The notes beneath the pieces were generated by a model. It was given only the letters and a program-made list of their open reading frames with translations. It had not been told where the DNA came from and made no database searches. From an uncultured Eubacteriales bacterium (GTDB lineage: Bacteria; Bacillota; Clostridia; Oscillospirales; Acutalibacteraceae): 64,000 nucleotides of DNA. A program made the translations under genes and the position numbers. This document shows, piece after piece, positions 35,018 to 44,938 of the stretch. Position 1 is the stretch's first letter. Each line of letters begins with the position of its first letter. The stretch covers positions 1 through 64,000 of the forward strand of contig CAKSWC010000008.1 in the NCBI GenBank assembly GCA_934511365.1, read 5' to 3'.

Positions 35018-37285
35018 ATGGCAAAGAAGAAAAAGACACCTAAAAAGACCAATGACATTACTGAACTGCTTGAACACGCTCACATATCCTCAGCCGGCGA
35101 TATTGTTGACCAGCCGATAGTTGACGCTCTTGAAATCAACTATATGCCATATGCCATGAGCGTTATCCTTTCAAGAGCAATTCCGGAAATTGACGGACTT
35201 AAGCCGTCGCACAGGAAGCTTCTTTATACAATGTATAAAATGAATCTCCTTTCATCCGGTAGGACAAAGTCCGCCAATATAGTGGGCCAGACAATGAGAC
35301 TCAATCCTCACGGCGATGCGTCAATTTATGAAACAATGGTTCGCCTTGCGCGCGGAAACGAAACGCTTTTGTGTCCGCTTGTTGATTCAAAGGGTAACTT
35401 CGGAAAGGCATATTCGCGCGATATGCATTATGCGGCGGCAAGATATACCGAAGCAAAGCTTGAACCGGTATGCAACGAGCTATTTCGTGATATTGACAAG
35501 AACACCGTTGACTTTGTCGATAACTATGACAGCACAACAAAGGAACCTGTTCTTCTTCCGGTAACATTTCCGTCAATACTTGCAAACGTAAGTCTCGGAA
35601 TCGCCGTTGGAATGGCAAGCTCAATCTGCTCGTTCAACCTTAAAGAACTCTGTGAAACAACCATTGAGCTCATCAAAAATCAGGATTTCAACATCAGTGA
35701 AACCCTGATTGCTCCGGACTTTGTCGGCGGTGGAACAATTATCTATGACAAGAAAGCCATTGAGGATGTCTATAACACCGGCCGCGGTTCAATTAAAGTC
35801 CGCGCAAAATACAGATATGATAAAGACTACAACTGCATTGATATTTATCAAATTCCGCCAACAACCACGGCTGAAGCTATAATTGATAAGATAATTGAAC
35901 GCATCAAGAGCGGAACATTCAAAGAAATCAGTGATATCCGCGATGAAACCGACAGACAGGGACTTAAAATTACCGTTGACCTCAAAAGGGGAGTTGATCC
36001 GGAAAAGCTTATGCAGAAGCTTTATAAATCAACGCCGCTTGAGGATTCTTTTTCCTGCAACTTCAATGTTCTTATCAACGGCTACCCAAAAGTCCTCTCC
36101 GTCAGAGAAATTCTCATTGAATGGATAAGGTTCAGAGGCAAGTGCGTTTTTCGGCGCATCAGTTTTGACCTTGAAAAGGCGAAAGACAGACTGCATTTGC
36201 TTAAAGGTCTTGAAAAAATTCTTCTCGATATTGACAAGGCAATCGCCGTTATCAGAAACACCGAGGAGGAGAGTGAGGTTGTTCCGAATCTCATGATTGA
36301 GTTCGGAATTGACAAAACGCAGGCGGAATATGTTGCTGAAATTAAGCTGCGCCATCTTAACCGTGAATATATTCTCAAACGCCTCAAGGATATTGATAAC
36401 CTGACAGCATCTATTGCCGACATGGAGGATACTCTTTCGAGCAAAGCAAAAATCAGAAAAGTTATAATCAAAGAACTTGAGGAGGTTATCAAGAAATACT
36501 CAATCGAAAGGCGCAGCGATATTCTCTATGCGTCCGAAATTGAGGAAAACGAGCAGGAGGAGGAAATTCCTGATTACCCCGTTACCGTTTTCTTTACCCG
36601 TGACGGATATTTCAAAAAGATTACTCCGCAGTCACTCAGGATGAGCGGTGAACAGAAGCTCAAAGAGGGCGATGAAATCATCCTTCAGACCGAAACAACA
36701 AACGCAAAGGAAATTCTTTTCTTTACGGACAGTCATCAGGTTTATAAGGCAAAAATGAATGACTTTGCCGACACAAAGGCAAGTGTTCTCGGCGATTACG
36801 TTGCCTCCAAACTTTCAATGGATGAGGGTGAAAACGCCGTTTTTGCCGCGGTTTTGAATAATGGCTACGAGGGCTATATGCTTTTTGTTTTTGAAAACGG
36901 AAAGGCCGCAAAGGTCAACCTTTCATCATACGCAACAAAAGCTAACCGCAAAAAGCTTATCAAGGCCTATTGCGACAAATCGCCGCTTGTTCAAATTCTG
37001 AAGCTTGACGAGGACAAAGAACTTGTTATTGAAACAACCGCCGGCCGCTACCTTCTTTTTGACACCGCGCTCATTTCTCCTAAAGCAATGAAAGACACCC
37101 AAGGCGTTGCCTGCATGACGCTCAAAAAGAGCAACAGAATTTCTCTAGTCCGCGATTACAAAGAAGGTGAATTTGTCAAGCCGTATCGCTATAAATCAAA
37201 AAATCTGCCCTCAACCGGTGCGCTTCTCAGCACAGAGGACGCAGCTCTCAAAAACAATATTCAGTTTGAGGGCTTTGGGGAATAA
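35018..37285 (+). CDS. parC: Type II topoisomerase subunit A, ParC-like
   Basis: A 755-residue DNA-breaking subunit. The N-terminal winged helix has LKPSHRKLLYTMYKM, the QTMRLNPHGDASIYE quinolone-region block, and the active tyrosine in AARYTEAKL. A coiled tower and a C-terminal beta-propeller follow (six-bladed type, about 520-755). No GyrA box (QRRGGKG) is visible in the propeller, which favours topoisomerase IV over gyrase. The first 15 residues are lysine-rich. Confidence 0.92.
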   Translation: MAKKKKTPKKTNDITELLEHAHISSAGDIVDQPIVDALEINYMPYAMSVILSRAIPEIDGLKPSHRKLLYTMYKMNLLSSGRTKSANIVGQTMRLNPHGDASIYETMVRLARGNETLLCPLVDSKGNFGKAYSRDMHYAAARYTEAKLEPVCNELFRDIDKNTVDFVDNYDSTTKEPVLLPVTFPSILANVSLGIAVGMASSICSFNLKELCETTIELIKNQDFNISETLIAPDFVGGGTIIYDKKAIEDVYNTGRGSIKVRAKYRYDKDYNCIDIYQIPPTTTAEAIIDKIIERIKSGTFKEISDIRDETDRQGLKITVDLKRGVDPEKLMQKLYKSTPLEDSFSCNFNVLINGYPKVLSVREILIEWIRFRGKCVFRRISFDLEKAKDRLHLLKGLEKILLDIDKAIAVIRNTEEESEVVPNLMIEFGIDKTQAEYVAEIKLRHLNREYILKRLKDIDNLTASIADMEDTLSSKAKIRKVIIKELEEVIKKYSIERRSDILYASEIEENEQEEEIPDYPVTVFFTRDGYFKKITPQSLRMSGEQKLKEGDEIILQTETTNAKEILFFTDSHQVYKAKMNDFADTKASVLGDYVASKLSMDEGENAVFAAVLNNGYEGYMLFVFENGKAAKVNLSSYATKANRKKLIKAYCDKSPLVQILKLDEDKELVIETTAGRYLLFDTALISPKAMKDTQGVACMTLKKSNRISLVRDYKEGEFVKPYRYKSKNLPSTGALLSTEDAALKNNIQFEGFGE

Positions 37286-37287
37286 AA

Positions 37288-37317
37288 ATGCAGGCTGTGG
37301 TTGTTCACAGCCTGCAT
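37288..37317. terminator. Bidirectional terminator between parC and rnhA
   Basis: Perfect 12-base arms ATGCAGGCTGTG and CACAGCCTGCAT around GTTGTT. The minus strand is followed by five T, so it should stop rnhA transcription well; on the plus strand the tail is AATTAATG, a weaker signal for parC. Confidence 0.85.
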
Positions 37318-37325
37318 AATTAATG

Positions 37326-37763
37326 TTATTGAAATTTTTGGCTTTGAGCCACCGCAAGATTGTCGCAGCGTTCGTTTTCCGGGTGGCCGGCGTGGCCTTT
37401 TATCCATTTTATCGTAACAACGTGATTGTCGATAAGCATGAGCAGTTCATCCCAAAGTTCGGGATTGAGCGCAGGCTTTTTGTTCTTTTTGCGCCAATTA
37501 TTAGCTTTCCAGCCCCTTGCCCAGCCAAGATTGATTCCATCGGAAACATATTTTGAGTCGGTTATGACCGTAACCTTGCATTTTTCCTTGAGTGCCTTTA
37601 ATCCCTCAATGACGGCGGTCAGCTCCATGCGATTGTTGGTAGTGTTTTTTTCACCGCCGGAAAGTTCTTTGCGCCTGCCGTTATAATCAAGAATTGTTCC
37701 CCAACCTCCCGGGCCGGGATTTCCCGAACAGGCGCCGTCAGTAAAAATCGTAACTTCTTTCAT
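37326..37763 (-). CDS. rnhA: Ribonuclease HI
   Basis: A 145-residue enzyme that cuts RNA in RNA-DNA hybrids. It has the N-terminal EVTIFTDGACSGNPGPGG with the first catalytic Asp, the NNRMELTAVIEGL Glu motif, VITDSKYV, and the WIKGHAGHPENERCD region with the last Asp. The ATG follows GCGAGGT. It is a single gene between two plus-strand blocks, with its own promoter and terminator. Confidence 0.97.
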   Translation of the reverse strand: MKEVTIFTDGACSGNPGPGGWGTILDYNGRRKELSGGEKNTTNNRMELTAVIEGLKALKEKCKVTVITDSKYVSDGINLGWARGWKANNWRKKNKKPALNPELWDELLMLIDNHVVTIKWIKGHAGHPENERCDNLAVAQSQKFQ

Positions 37764-37790
37764 TTCTTACCTCGCCTTTAAGTTTCATAA

Positions 37791-37819
37791 ATAGTACCAC
37801 AATCATGTTCTTTTATCAA
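37791..37819 (-). promoter_or_regulatory. Promoter of rnhA
   Basis: Minus strand: -35 TTGATA (37819-37814), a 17-base spacer and -10 TACTAT (37796-37791), 27 bases before the ATG. Confidence 0.75.
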
Positions 37820-37923
37820 GAGGTGTCTATGTTCTTTTTCGCCTGTCAATAATCATTTTGCAAAGACCGGTCCGATTGACGGGAATAATTTGATAAACAT
37901 TGTGTTAATATGCCGCGCTTTTC

Positions 37924-37952
37924 TTGACACCATAGTAAAAAAATAGTAAAAT
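37924..37952 (+). promoter_or_regulatory. Promoter of the rnj-gdpP-rplI-dnaB block
   Basis: -35 TTGACA (37924-37929), a 17-base spacer and -10 TAAAAT (37947-37952). About 80 bases of AT-rich leader follow before rnj. Confidence 0.85.
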
Positions 37953-38026
37953 ATTCTGTAAATATCAATGTAACTATATTGCGGATTTTTTCGATTTTAC
38001 ATATAAATATAATTTTTAAGGAGTGT

Positions 38027-38035
38027 ATGTTCTGA
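38027..38035 (+). other. Two-codon ORF in front of rnj
   Basis: ATG TTC TGA lies 3 bases after the strong AAGGAG ribosome binding site (38018-38023), while the rnj ATG is 15 bases from it. An in-frame stop (38033-38035) rules out an earlier rnj start. It may be a minimal upstream ORF or chance. Confidence 0.4.
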
Positions 38036-38038
38036 CAT

Positions 38039-39814
38039 ATGAATGAAAAAAATACCTCGGCCGTTAAAACGGTCAACAAAACAAATAAAGCTAAAAAGAA
38101 TCAAAAATTTTATTATTATAAAAAGAAAAAGACCCCAAAAAAGAAAACGGAACCCACCAAACCGATTAAAGTCTCTTTCCTCGGCGGCATCAACGAAGTC
38201 GGAAAGAATATGACCGTCTTTGAATATGACGGTGATATGCTTATCGTTGACTGCGGTCTTGCTTTTCCGGATGAGGATATGCTCGGAATCGACCTCGTTA
38301 TTCCGGATTTTACCTATGTCACCTCCAATGTTGACAGGGTAAAAGGTATCGTTATCACACACGGACATGAAGATCACATCGGTGCTCTTGCATATCTTCT
38401 TAAAAGCTGTAATGTTCCCGTATACAGCACAAGGCTCACAAACGGGCTTATTGAAGGCAAGCTGCGTGAACATGGACTGCTTGAAAAAGCGAAGCTCAAT
38501 GTTGCCGCTCCCGGAGACCATATAACACTCGGAAAATTTGATGTTGAATTTATCCATGTCAACCATTCGATTCCCGATGCCGTTGGTTTTGCAATCAAAT
38601 GCGCGGGCGGAACGGTTGTTCACACAGGAGACTTCAAAATTGACAGTACACCCGTTGACGGCGGAATGATTGACCTTGCCCGTTTCGGCCAGCTTGGAAA
38701 TGAGGGCGTTCTCTGTATGCTTTCAGACTCAACTAATGCCGAACGTCCCGGCTTTACCCAGAGCGAACACAAGGTCGGCGAATCGTTTGAAATGCTCTTC
38801 AGAAAGGCCGGAAACAGGAGGATAATTGTTGCAACCTTTGCTTCCAACATTCACCGCGTTCAGCAGATTATTGACGTTGCCGAAAGTTTGGGAAGAAAAG
38901 TTGCTCTCTCCGGCCGCAGCCTTGAAAATGTTGTGGCAGTAAGCCGCGACCTCGGTTACCTCAGAGTACCCGAAGGTGTTCTCATTGACCTTGACCTAAT
39001 TAACAAGTACAGCCCAAGCGAGCTGGTACTCATCACAACCGGCAGTCAAGGCGAACCCATGTCCGCACTGACAAGAATGGCTTTTTCCGACCACAGAAAG
39101 GTCAACATCAGCCCCAACGATTATGTTATTATTTCCGCAACTCCGATTCCGGGCAACGAGAAAACTGTCAGCCGCGTTATTAATGAGCTGATGAAGCTTG
39201 GAGCCGAAGTTGTTTATGAAAAAATGTATGACGTTCACGTTTCCGGCCACGCTTGCAGCGAGGAGCTCAAGCTTATGCTCGGAATTGTTAAACCGAAGTA
39301 TTTCATTCCTGTTCACGGTGAGCAAAAGCACCTTCAAAAGCACGCAAACCTTGCCGTTTCAATGGGTATGGACAGAAAAAACATTGTTATTGTTGAAAAT
39401 GGCGCAAGCTTTGAAATAACCGGAAAGTCAATCAAAAAGGCCGCAAACGTGCCAGCCGGACAGGTATTTGTTGACGGACTCGGTGTCGGCGATGTTGGAA
39501 GCATTGTTATTCGGGACAGAAAACACCTTGCGGAGGACGGCATAATAATTGTTGTTGCCGCAATCGACAGTGCGAGTCATATGCTGATTTCCGGCCCGGA
39601 CGTTGTTTCAAGAGGTTTTGTTTTCGTTCGGGAAGCGGAGGAACTGATGGAGGAGGCGCGTATGACAGCCACCAACACCATTACCCGCTGCTTTGACCGT
39701 AATATCCGCGAATGGGGAACAATTAAAAGCAGAATACGCGATGACGTTTCAAAACTGATGTATGAGCGCACAAAGCGCAGTCCGATGATTCTGCCGATCC
39801 TTATGGAGATCTAA
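38039..39814 (+). CDS. rnj: Ribonuclease J
   Basis: A 591-residue metallo-beta-lactamase/beta-CASP RNase with 5'-3' exo- and endonuclease activity, central to mRNA decay. After a lysine-rich N-terminal tail of about 40 residues come FLGGINEVGKNM, the zinc motif THGHEDHIGAL, HTGDFKID, the beta-CASP motifs around SDSTNAERPG and ASNIHRVQQI, and PVHGEQKHLQKHA. The C-terminal domain is present. Only this start is possible because a stop lies two codons upstream; the ribosome binding site is unusually far. Confidence 0.96.
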   Translation: MNEKNTSAVKTVNKTNKAKKNQKFYYYKKKKTPKKKTEPTKPIKVSFLGGINEVGKNMTVFEYDGDMLIVDCGLAFPDEDMLGIDLVIPDFTYVTSNVDRVKGIVITHGHEDHIGALAYLLKSCNVPVYSTRLTNGLIEGKLREHGLLEKAKLNVAAPGDHITLGKFDVEFIHVNHSIPDAVGFAIKCAGGTVVHTGDFKIDSTPVDGGMIDLARFGQLGNEGVLCMLSDSTNAERPGFTQSEHKVGESFEMLFRKAGNRRIIVATFASNIHRVQQIIDVAESLGRKVALSGRSLENVVAVSRDLGYLRVPEGVLIDLDLINKYSPSELVLITTGSQGEPMSALTRMAFSDHRKVNISPNDYVIISATPIPGNEKTVSRVINELMKLGAEVVYEKMYDVHVSGHACSEELKLMLGIVKPKYFIPVHGEQKHLQKHANLAVSMGMDRKNIVIVENGASFEITGKSIKKAANVPAGQVFVDGLGVGDVGSIVIRDRKHLAEDGIIIVVAAIDSASHMLISGPDVVSRGFVFVREAEELMEEARMTATNTITRCFDRNIREWGTIKSRIRDDVSKLMYERTKRSPMILPILMEI

Positions 39815-39816
39815 AA

Positions 39817-41793
39817 ATGAAAAAACTTTGGAGAAAATTTGACACTTCGATCGTTTCATTCCTGATTGCGAGCTTTTGCGTTATTGCGACGTTCTTTCTG
39901 AGCGTTCCGCTCGCTTTGAGTGAATGCGCTCTTTTTGTCATTTTGTTCATCGTTAAATGGCAATATCAAAAACGTGTTAAGCAAAAGCTTCTCTATCAGG
40001 TCAACACCGTTGCCGATGAGCTTGACTTTGAGCGCGGCGAAGCTTTCAAAAAGTTGAGCGTTGCCTGTGCCGTTATTGAAAAGGACGGCCTTATTGTCTG
40101 GATCAATGACAGCTTTAAAAACAGCTTTTCGATTAATGAGAAAACACCGGTCTGCAATATCAGAACGGTTCTCAAAAGGGATGGTTCGATTGACCGCCTC
40201 ATTGATGGAAAGGGCTTTAAAATTAAGGTCAATTCTCAGTATTTTGCCGTATACTCAAGCGAAATGAAGGTTGACGATGAGGAACTTTATCTTCTCTATT
40301 TCTTTGATGAAACAAAGCTGCGCATCACGGAAAAGGAATATTATGACTCGCGTCCTTCTCTTATGCTCAGTGTTATCGACAATGCCAACGAAATATATCA
40401 GAGCTTTAAGGAAAGCGACGCGGCTTCAATCTTTAGCCGCATTGAACAGGAAATTGATAACTGGGTGACCTCATACGGCGGTCTTTGCAGAAAGTATTCA
40501 ACGACCAGAATGCTCTTTTTTGTTGAGGAGCGCTCTCTCCAGAAAATGATTGCCGATAAGTTTTCAATTCTTGAAACAATACGCCAGATGAGCTATGACG
40601 GAAAAAACTGCGGTGTAACTCTTTCAATAGGCGTTGGAAAGGAAGCAACGCTCAACGCTTCAAACGAGTCTGCGAAGCAGGCGCTTGATATGGCACAGAG
40701 CCGCGGCGGTGACCAGGTTGCAATTCGTCATGACGCACAGTATAAGTTCTTTGGCGGCGTTTCCGCCGGGTTTGAAAAGCGGAATAAGGTTAAAACACGT
40801 CTCATCTCGCGCTCCATTGCAACGATTATTAATGACAGTGATAATATTCTTATCATGGGTCACCGTTTTTCGGACTTTGATGCCTTTGGTGCAGCTGTCG
40901 GAATGTATGCGATAGCTTCACATTTTTCAAAAAAAGCGAACATTGTTATTGACACTGATACCACGCTCGCTTTGCCGCTTGTCAATGCATTCAGAACGCA
41001 TTTTTCTTCCGATGTTCTTGTCAAGCCGGAAAGAGCACGCTATATGATGGGCGAAAACACACTGCTTGTTGTTGTTGATACGCACAAGAAGGATTTCTGC
41101 GAGGCACCGGAGCTTGTTGATGCCGCAAATAAGATTATGGTTATCGACCACCACCGAAAGTCTGTCGGTTTCATTGAAAACACGGTTATGTTCTATCATG
41201 TTCCAACGGCGTCCTCTGCTTGCGAGATGATTTCAGAGGTGTGCGAATATGTTGATACCGCTCCGTTTATTGATAAATTTACCGCAGAAGCGCTTCTTGC
41301 CGGAATTTCGCTCGATACGAGAAACTTCATTATCCGAACCGGAGTGAGAACATTTGAGGCCGCAGCATATCTGCGCTCAAGATCGGCAAGCCCGCTTGAG
41401 GTTAAAAAGTTTTTTGCAAACGATATGGATGTTTTCCATCTGCGCAACGCTGTGATAGATAATTCTCACATCTATGAACGCGGCTTTGCAATCTCATTTG
41501 CTGAATTCAAAAGCAGGAACATTCGGCTCATCACCTCACAGGCGGCTGATGAAATGCTCAATGTTGAGGGCGTCAGAGCATCATTTGTTTTGTTTGAAAC
41601 GCCCGGAATAATCAATATTTCGGCAAGGTCATACGGAGAAGTCAATGTTCAGCTTATTATGGAGATACTCGGCGGAGGTGGTCATCAGACCATGGCAGCC
41701 TGCCAGCTTCCGGGACTTACGGTTGACGAAGCAACAGAACATCTCAAAAAAGCTATTGATAAATATATTACAGATACAACGGAGGTTAAATGA
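39817..41793 (+). CDS. gdpP: Cyclic-di-AMP phosphodiesterase GdpP family
   Basis: A 658-residue membrane protein that hydrolyses c-di-AMP. Two N-terminal membrane helices (about 12-50) precede a PAS-like domain, a degenerate GGDEF domain (about 170-305, no GGDEF signature), then the DHH domain with GHRFSDFDAFG, VVDTHKKD and VIDHHRKS, and DHHA1 with GGGGHQTMAA. The order rnj-gdpP-rplI-dnaB includes the gdpP-rplI-dnaB cluster of Firmicutes. Confidence 0.96.
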   Translation: MKKLWRKFDTSIVSFLIASFCVIATFFLSVPLALSECALFVILFIVKWQYQKRVKQKLLYQVNTVADELDFERGEAFKKLSVACAVIEKDGLIVWINDSFKNSFSINEKTPVCNIRTVLKRDGSIDRLIDGKGFKIKVNSQYFAVYSSEMKVDDEELYLLYFFDETKLRITEKEYYDSRPSLMLSVIDNANEIYQSFKESDAASIFSRIEQEIDNWVTSYGGLCRKYSTTRMLFFVEERSLQKMIADKFSILETIRQMSYDGKNCGVTLSIGVGKEATLNASNESAKQALDMAQSRGGDQVAIRHDAQYKFFGGVSAGFEKRNKVKTRLISRSIATIINDSDNILIMGHRFSDFDAFGAAVGMYAIASHFSKKANIVIDTDTTLALPLVNAFRTHFSSDVLVKPERARYMMGENTLLVVVDTHKKDFCEAPELVDAANKIMVIDHHRKSVGFIENTVMFYHVPTASSACEMISEVCEYVDTAPFIDKFTAEALLAGISLDTRNFIIRTGVRTFEAAAYLRSRSASPLEVKKFFANDMDVFHLRNAVIDNSHIYERGFAISFAEFKSRNIRLITSQAADEMLNVEGVRASFVLFETPGIINISARSYGEVNVQLIMEILGGGGHQTMAACQLPGLTVDEATEHLKKAIDKYITDTTEVK

Positions 41794-42233
41794 TGAAAGT
41801 TATTTTAAAACAGGACGTTAAAGGTCTCGGAAAAAAGGGAGAACTTGTCAACGCATCTGACGGTTACGCCAGAAACTTCCTTTTCCCAAAGGGACTTGCG
41901 GCCGAAGCAAACGCTCAGGCAATGTCTGAGTTTAAAAATAAGCAGCAGGCCGAAAAATACAGAATTGACACCGAAACCGCAGCAGCAAAAGCAGCTGCCG
42001 AAAGAGTTTCCGGAAAGACCATTCATATCACGGCAAAGGCCGGCCAGAACGGAAAACTTTTCGGCTCGGTAACATCAAAGGAGATTGCAGAAAAAGTCAA
42101 AGCCGAATTCGGCATTGAAACCGACAAGAGAAAAATCATTGTTGACGATATCAAGCAGTTCGGCACCTATGAGTTTGAAATCAAGCTTTATCAGGGAATT
42201 TCCGCAAAACTTTATGTAATGGTTGGTGAATAA
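41790..42233 (+). CDS. rplI: Large ribosomal subunit protein bL9
   Basis: A 147-residue ribosomal protein with the N-terminal signature MKVILKQDVKGLGKKGELV, followed by GYARNFLFPKGLA, a long connecting helix and the C-terminal RNA-binding domain. ATG 41790 and ATG 41793 are both possible after GGAGG; the first overlaps the gdpP stop. dnaB follows after 2 bases. Confidence 0.97.
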   Translation: MMKVILKQDVKGLGKKGELVNASDGYARNFLFPKGLAAEANAQAMSEFKNKQQAEKYRIDTETAAAKAAAERVSGKTIHITAKAGQNGKLFGSVTSKEIAEKVKAEFGIETDKRKIIVDDIKQFGTYEFEIKLYQGISAKLYVMVGE

Positions 42234-42235
42234 TC

Positions 42236-43624
42236 ATGCCATCACCCGGAAACATTATCAGCCTTGACGATGTTAATATTCCCTTCAGCCTTGAGGCCGA
42301 ACAGGCTGTTCTCGGCAGTGTTCTCAGCGAGCCGGACTGCCTGTCTCAGGTTATGGTGATTGTCAAGCCTGAATATTTCTATATGCCTGCTCATAGGGCA
42401 ATCTTCATCATTATGCAGGAGATTGATGCCTCTGGCGGGAAAATTGACCCTCTGATTGTTCTTGAAAAACTTAAGGCGGACAAAGTGTATGACGATGCAG
42501 GCGGAAAGAACTATCTCTATCAGCTTGCTCAATCCGTTCCTTCAACCGAAAATGTTGAAAGCTACTGTAAAATCGTTAAGGAAAAGTTTTACATACGTTC
42601 GCTCATCAATGTTTCAAAGGATATTATTGAGGAAGCGTCCTCAACGGAAAATTCGGCGGATTTGCTGCTTGATTCCGCTGAACAAAAAATATATGACATC
42701 CGTCAGGGTAAGGTCACCAGAGGCCCGACCAAAATCGGCGATATAATCGTTAACGAAGTTTATACAAAGCTTCAACAGCTGAGCTCTGCCGATAGAGACA
42801 AGTATAAAGGCTATACCACCGGCTTCACTGACCTTGACAAGGCGATAACCGGTCTCAACCGTTCGGACCTTGTGATTATCGGTGCTCGCCCGGCGATGGG
42901 CAAAACGAGTCTTGCGCTGAATATTGCACGCAACACAGCCATGGTCGGAAAAAAGAAGGTTCTGTTCTTTTCCTTGGAAATGACAAAAGAGCAGCTTGCC
43001 CAGCGTGTCCTTGCAACCGAAGCCAGGGTTGAAAGCACCAAAATGAGAACAGGCAATCTGAGCGGTGAGGAGTGGGGCAGGCTTGCAACCGCCGCCGCAA
43101 TGCTCAGCAACTGTGAACTTTATTTTGACGATACTTCCAACATGACCGTTCCGGAGATGAAATCAAGGGTTCGCCGTTTGCGTGACGTTGACGCCGTCTT
43201 TGTGGACTATCTTCAGCTTATGAAAAGCGGAACAAGAGTTGAAAGCCGCGTTCAGGAGGTTTCAGAAATTACCCGTAATCTTAAGCTTATGGCGAAGGAT
43301 CTCAATATTCCGATTGTTGTTCTTGCTCAGCTCGCAAGAGCGACTGAGGCGAGAGGAAAGTCTCACAGGCCGCAGCTTTCAGACCTGCGTGAATCCGGTT
43401 CAATCGAACAGGACGCCGATATTGTCATAATGCTTTACCGCGATGAGTATTACACCGATACTCAGGATTCGGACGGTGCTGCGCAAGAGGAAGTCAAGGC
43501 GGTTAATGAGGCCGAGTTCATTATTTCCAAAAACAGACACGGCCCAACAAATACCGTAAAAGTTGCGTGGAACGGTGATTACACGCTGTTCACAAATTTG
43601 GAGACACTGAGAAATGATATGTAA
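42236..43624 (+). CDS. dnaB: Replicative DNA helicase
   Basis: A 462-residue hexameric helicase. The N-terminal domain starts with PFSLEAEQAVLGS; the RecA-like C-terminal domain has Walker A GARPAMGKTSLALN, Walker B VFVDYLQLM, and the SDLRESGSIEQDADIV motif. No intein is visible. It overlaps tilS by 11 bases. Confidence 0.97.
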   Translation: MPSPGNIISLDDVNIPFSLEAEQAVLGSVLSEPDCLSQVMVIVKPEYFYMPAHRAIFIIMQEIDASGGKIDPLIVLEKLKADKVYDDAGGKNYLYQLAQSVPSTENVESYCKIVKEKFYIRSLINVSKDIIEEASSTENSADLLLDSAEQKIYDIRQGKVTRGPTKIGDIIVNEVYTKLQQLSSADRDKYKGYTTGFTDLDKAITGLNRSDLVIIGARPAMGKTSLALNIARNTAMVGKKKVLFFSLEMTKEQLAQRVLATEARVESTKMRTGNLSGEEWGRLATAAAMLSNCELYFDDTSNMTVPEMKSRVRRLRDVDAVFVDYLQLMKSGTRVESRVQEVSEITRNLKLMAKDLNIPIVVLAQLARATEARGKSHRPQLSDLRESGSIEQDADIVIMLYRDEYYTDTQDSDGAAQEEVKAVNEAEFIISKNRHGPTNTVKVAWNGDYTLFTNLETLRNDM

Positions 43625-44933
43625 GGTCAAAAAAACAATCGAACGCTTTGGAATGCTCAAAGGCGCAAAAAGCGTTGCCGTTGGCCTGTCCGGCGGTGCA
43701 GATTCAGTTTGTCTTTTTGATATTCTTCTGAAACTCAGGAATGATTATGGCTACCGCCTTGTTTGCGTCCATATCAATCATAATCTTAGGGGTGATGAAG
43801 CAAAAAGAGACCAGGATTTTGTTCAGAGTCTCTGCAAAAAAAACGGTATTGAACTGAAAATTGTTTCCGCCAATGTTGCTGCACTTGCAAAAAAACGTCA
43901 TATCGGCATTGAAGAATGCGGAAGAGCAGTGCGCTATGAGGCGTTTGAAAGCGCCGGCTGCGACAGAATCGCCGTTGCCCACAGTCTTTCCGATTGCATT
44001 GAAACCTCGCTTTTCAATCTTGCACGCGGAAGCTCCCTTTCGGGTATATGCCGGATTGCTCCGGTCAGAGGAACGATTATTCGTCCGCTCATTGATTGTT
44101 CATCGCAGGAGATTAGAGATTACTGCAGGGAGAACGGCCTTTCGTTTGTTGTTGACAGCACTAACTTTCATGATGATTATACACGCAATTTCATCCGGCA
44201 TAACATTATTCCGGAGTTTAAAAAGATAAACGCCGATTTTGAAAAAAGTTTCAGTCGCTTTTATGAAACTGCAGAACGTGATGAGACTTATCTTGAATCG
44301 CTTGCGCAAAATGTACTTGCCAAAGCGAAACAGGATAACGGTTTTTCCCGTTCCGTTTTGCTTGAACAGGACGATGCCGTACTTTTCAGATGCGTTCGTC
44401 TCATGCTTGAAAGCAGAATGAAAAAGCAGACCGAAAAAAAACATATTGACCTTGCCGTCAATATTATTAAAAGTACCGGTACTCTTCAGCTTGGAAAGGA
44501 CTTGTATATTTCCGCAAGCTGTGATATAATATGGTTTCATTCGGCAGAAAGCTGTGAAGAATCATGGTTCGTCAGCGGATCGTTCGGTAGGTTTGGTTCT
44601 CCATATAAAACATATGAATTGACTGTTGTTCCGTTTGATAAATCATGTCTCACGGGTGACAATAATATTTGTGACGCTTCGTTTCTTTCTGCCAATGTTA
44701 TAATGCGCAGCCGGAAAGCCGGAGACAAAATGACTCTTTTTCCGCGCAATGTTACAAAAACGCTGAAAAAGCTTTTTAACGAGGCAAAAATTCCTCAAAA
44801 TGAGCGCGGCAAACTTGCCGTTCTTGAATCCGACGGAAAACTCATCTGGTGCGAAAAATTCGGTGTGAATGCTCCGTATCGTGTCAGCCGGGACACAAAA
44901 ATGATTGCAATAATTAAAACCAAGGAAAGGTAA
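43614..44933 (+). CDS. tilS: tRNA(Ile)-lysidine synthase
   Basis: A 439-residue enzyme that converts C34 of tRNA-Ile(CAU) to lysidine. It has the PP-loop motif GLSGGADSVCL, HINHNLRGDEAKRD, and HSLSDCIETSLFNLARG, where the usual AH-DDQ-ET reads AHSLSDCIET. The C-terminal region with RSRKAGDKM and LKKLFNEAKIP is the TilS C domain. The start lies inside the end of dnaB. The tilS-hpt-ftsH order is standard in Firmicutes. Confidence 0.95.
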   Translation: MICKVKKTIERFGMLKGAKSVAVGLSGGADSVCLFDILLKLRNDYGYRLVCVHINHNLRGDEAKRDQDFVQSLCKKNGIELKIVSANVAALAKKRHIGIEECGRAVRYEAFESAGCDRIAVAHSLSDCIETSLFNLARGSSLSGICRIAPVRGTIIRPLIDCSSQEIRDYCRENGLSFVVDSTNFHDDYTRNFIRHNIIPEFKKINADFEKSFSRFYETAERDETYLESLAQNVLAKAKQDNGFSRSVLLEQDDAVLFRCVRLMLESRMKKQTEKKHIDLAVNIIKSTGTLQLGKDLYISASCDIIWFHSAESCEESWFVSGSFGRFGSPYKTYELTVVPFDKSCLTGDNNICDASFLSANVIMRSRKAGDKMTLFPRNVTKTLKKLFNEAKIPQNERGKLAVLESDGKLIWCEKFGVNAPYRVSRDTKMIAIIKTKER

Positions 44934-44938
44934 TCACT

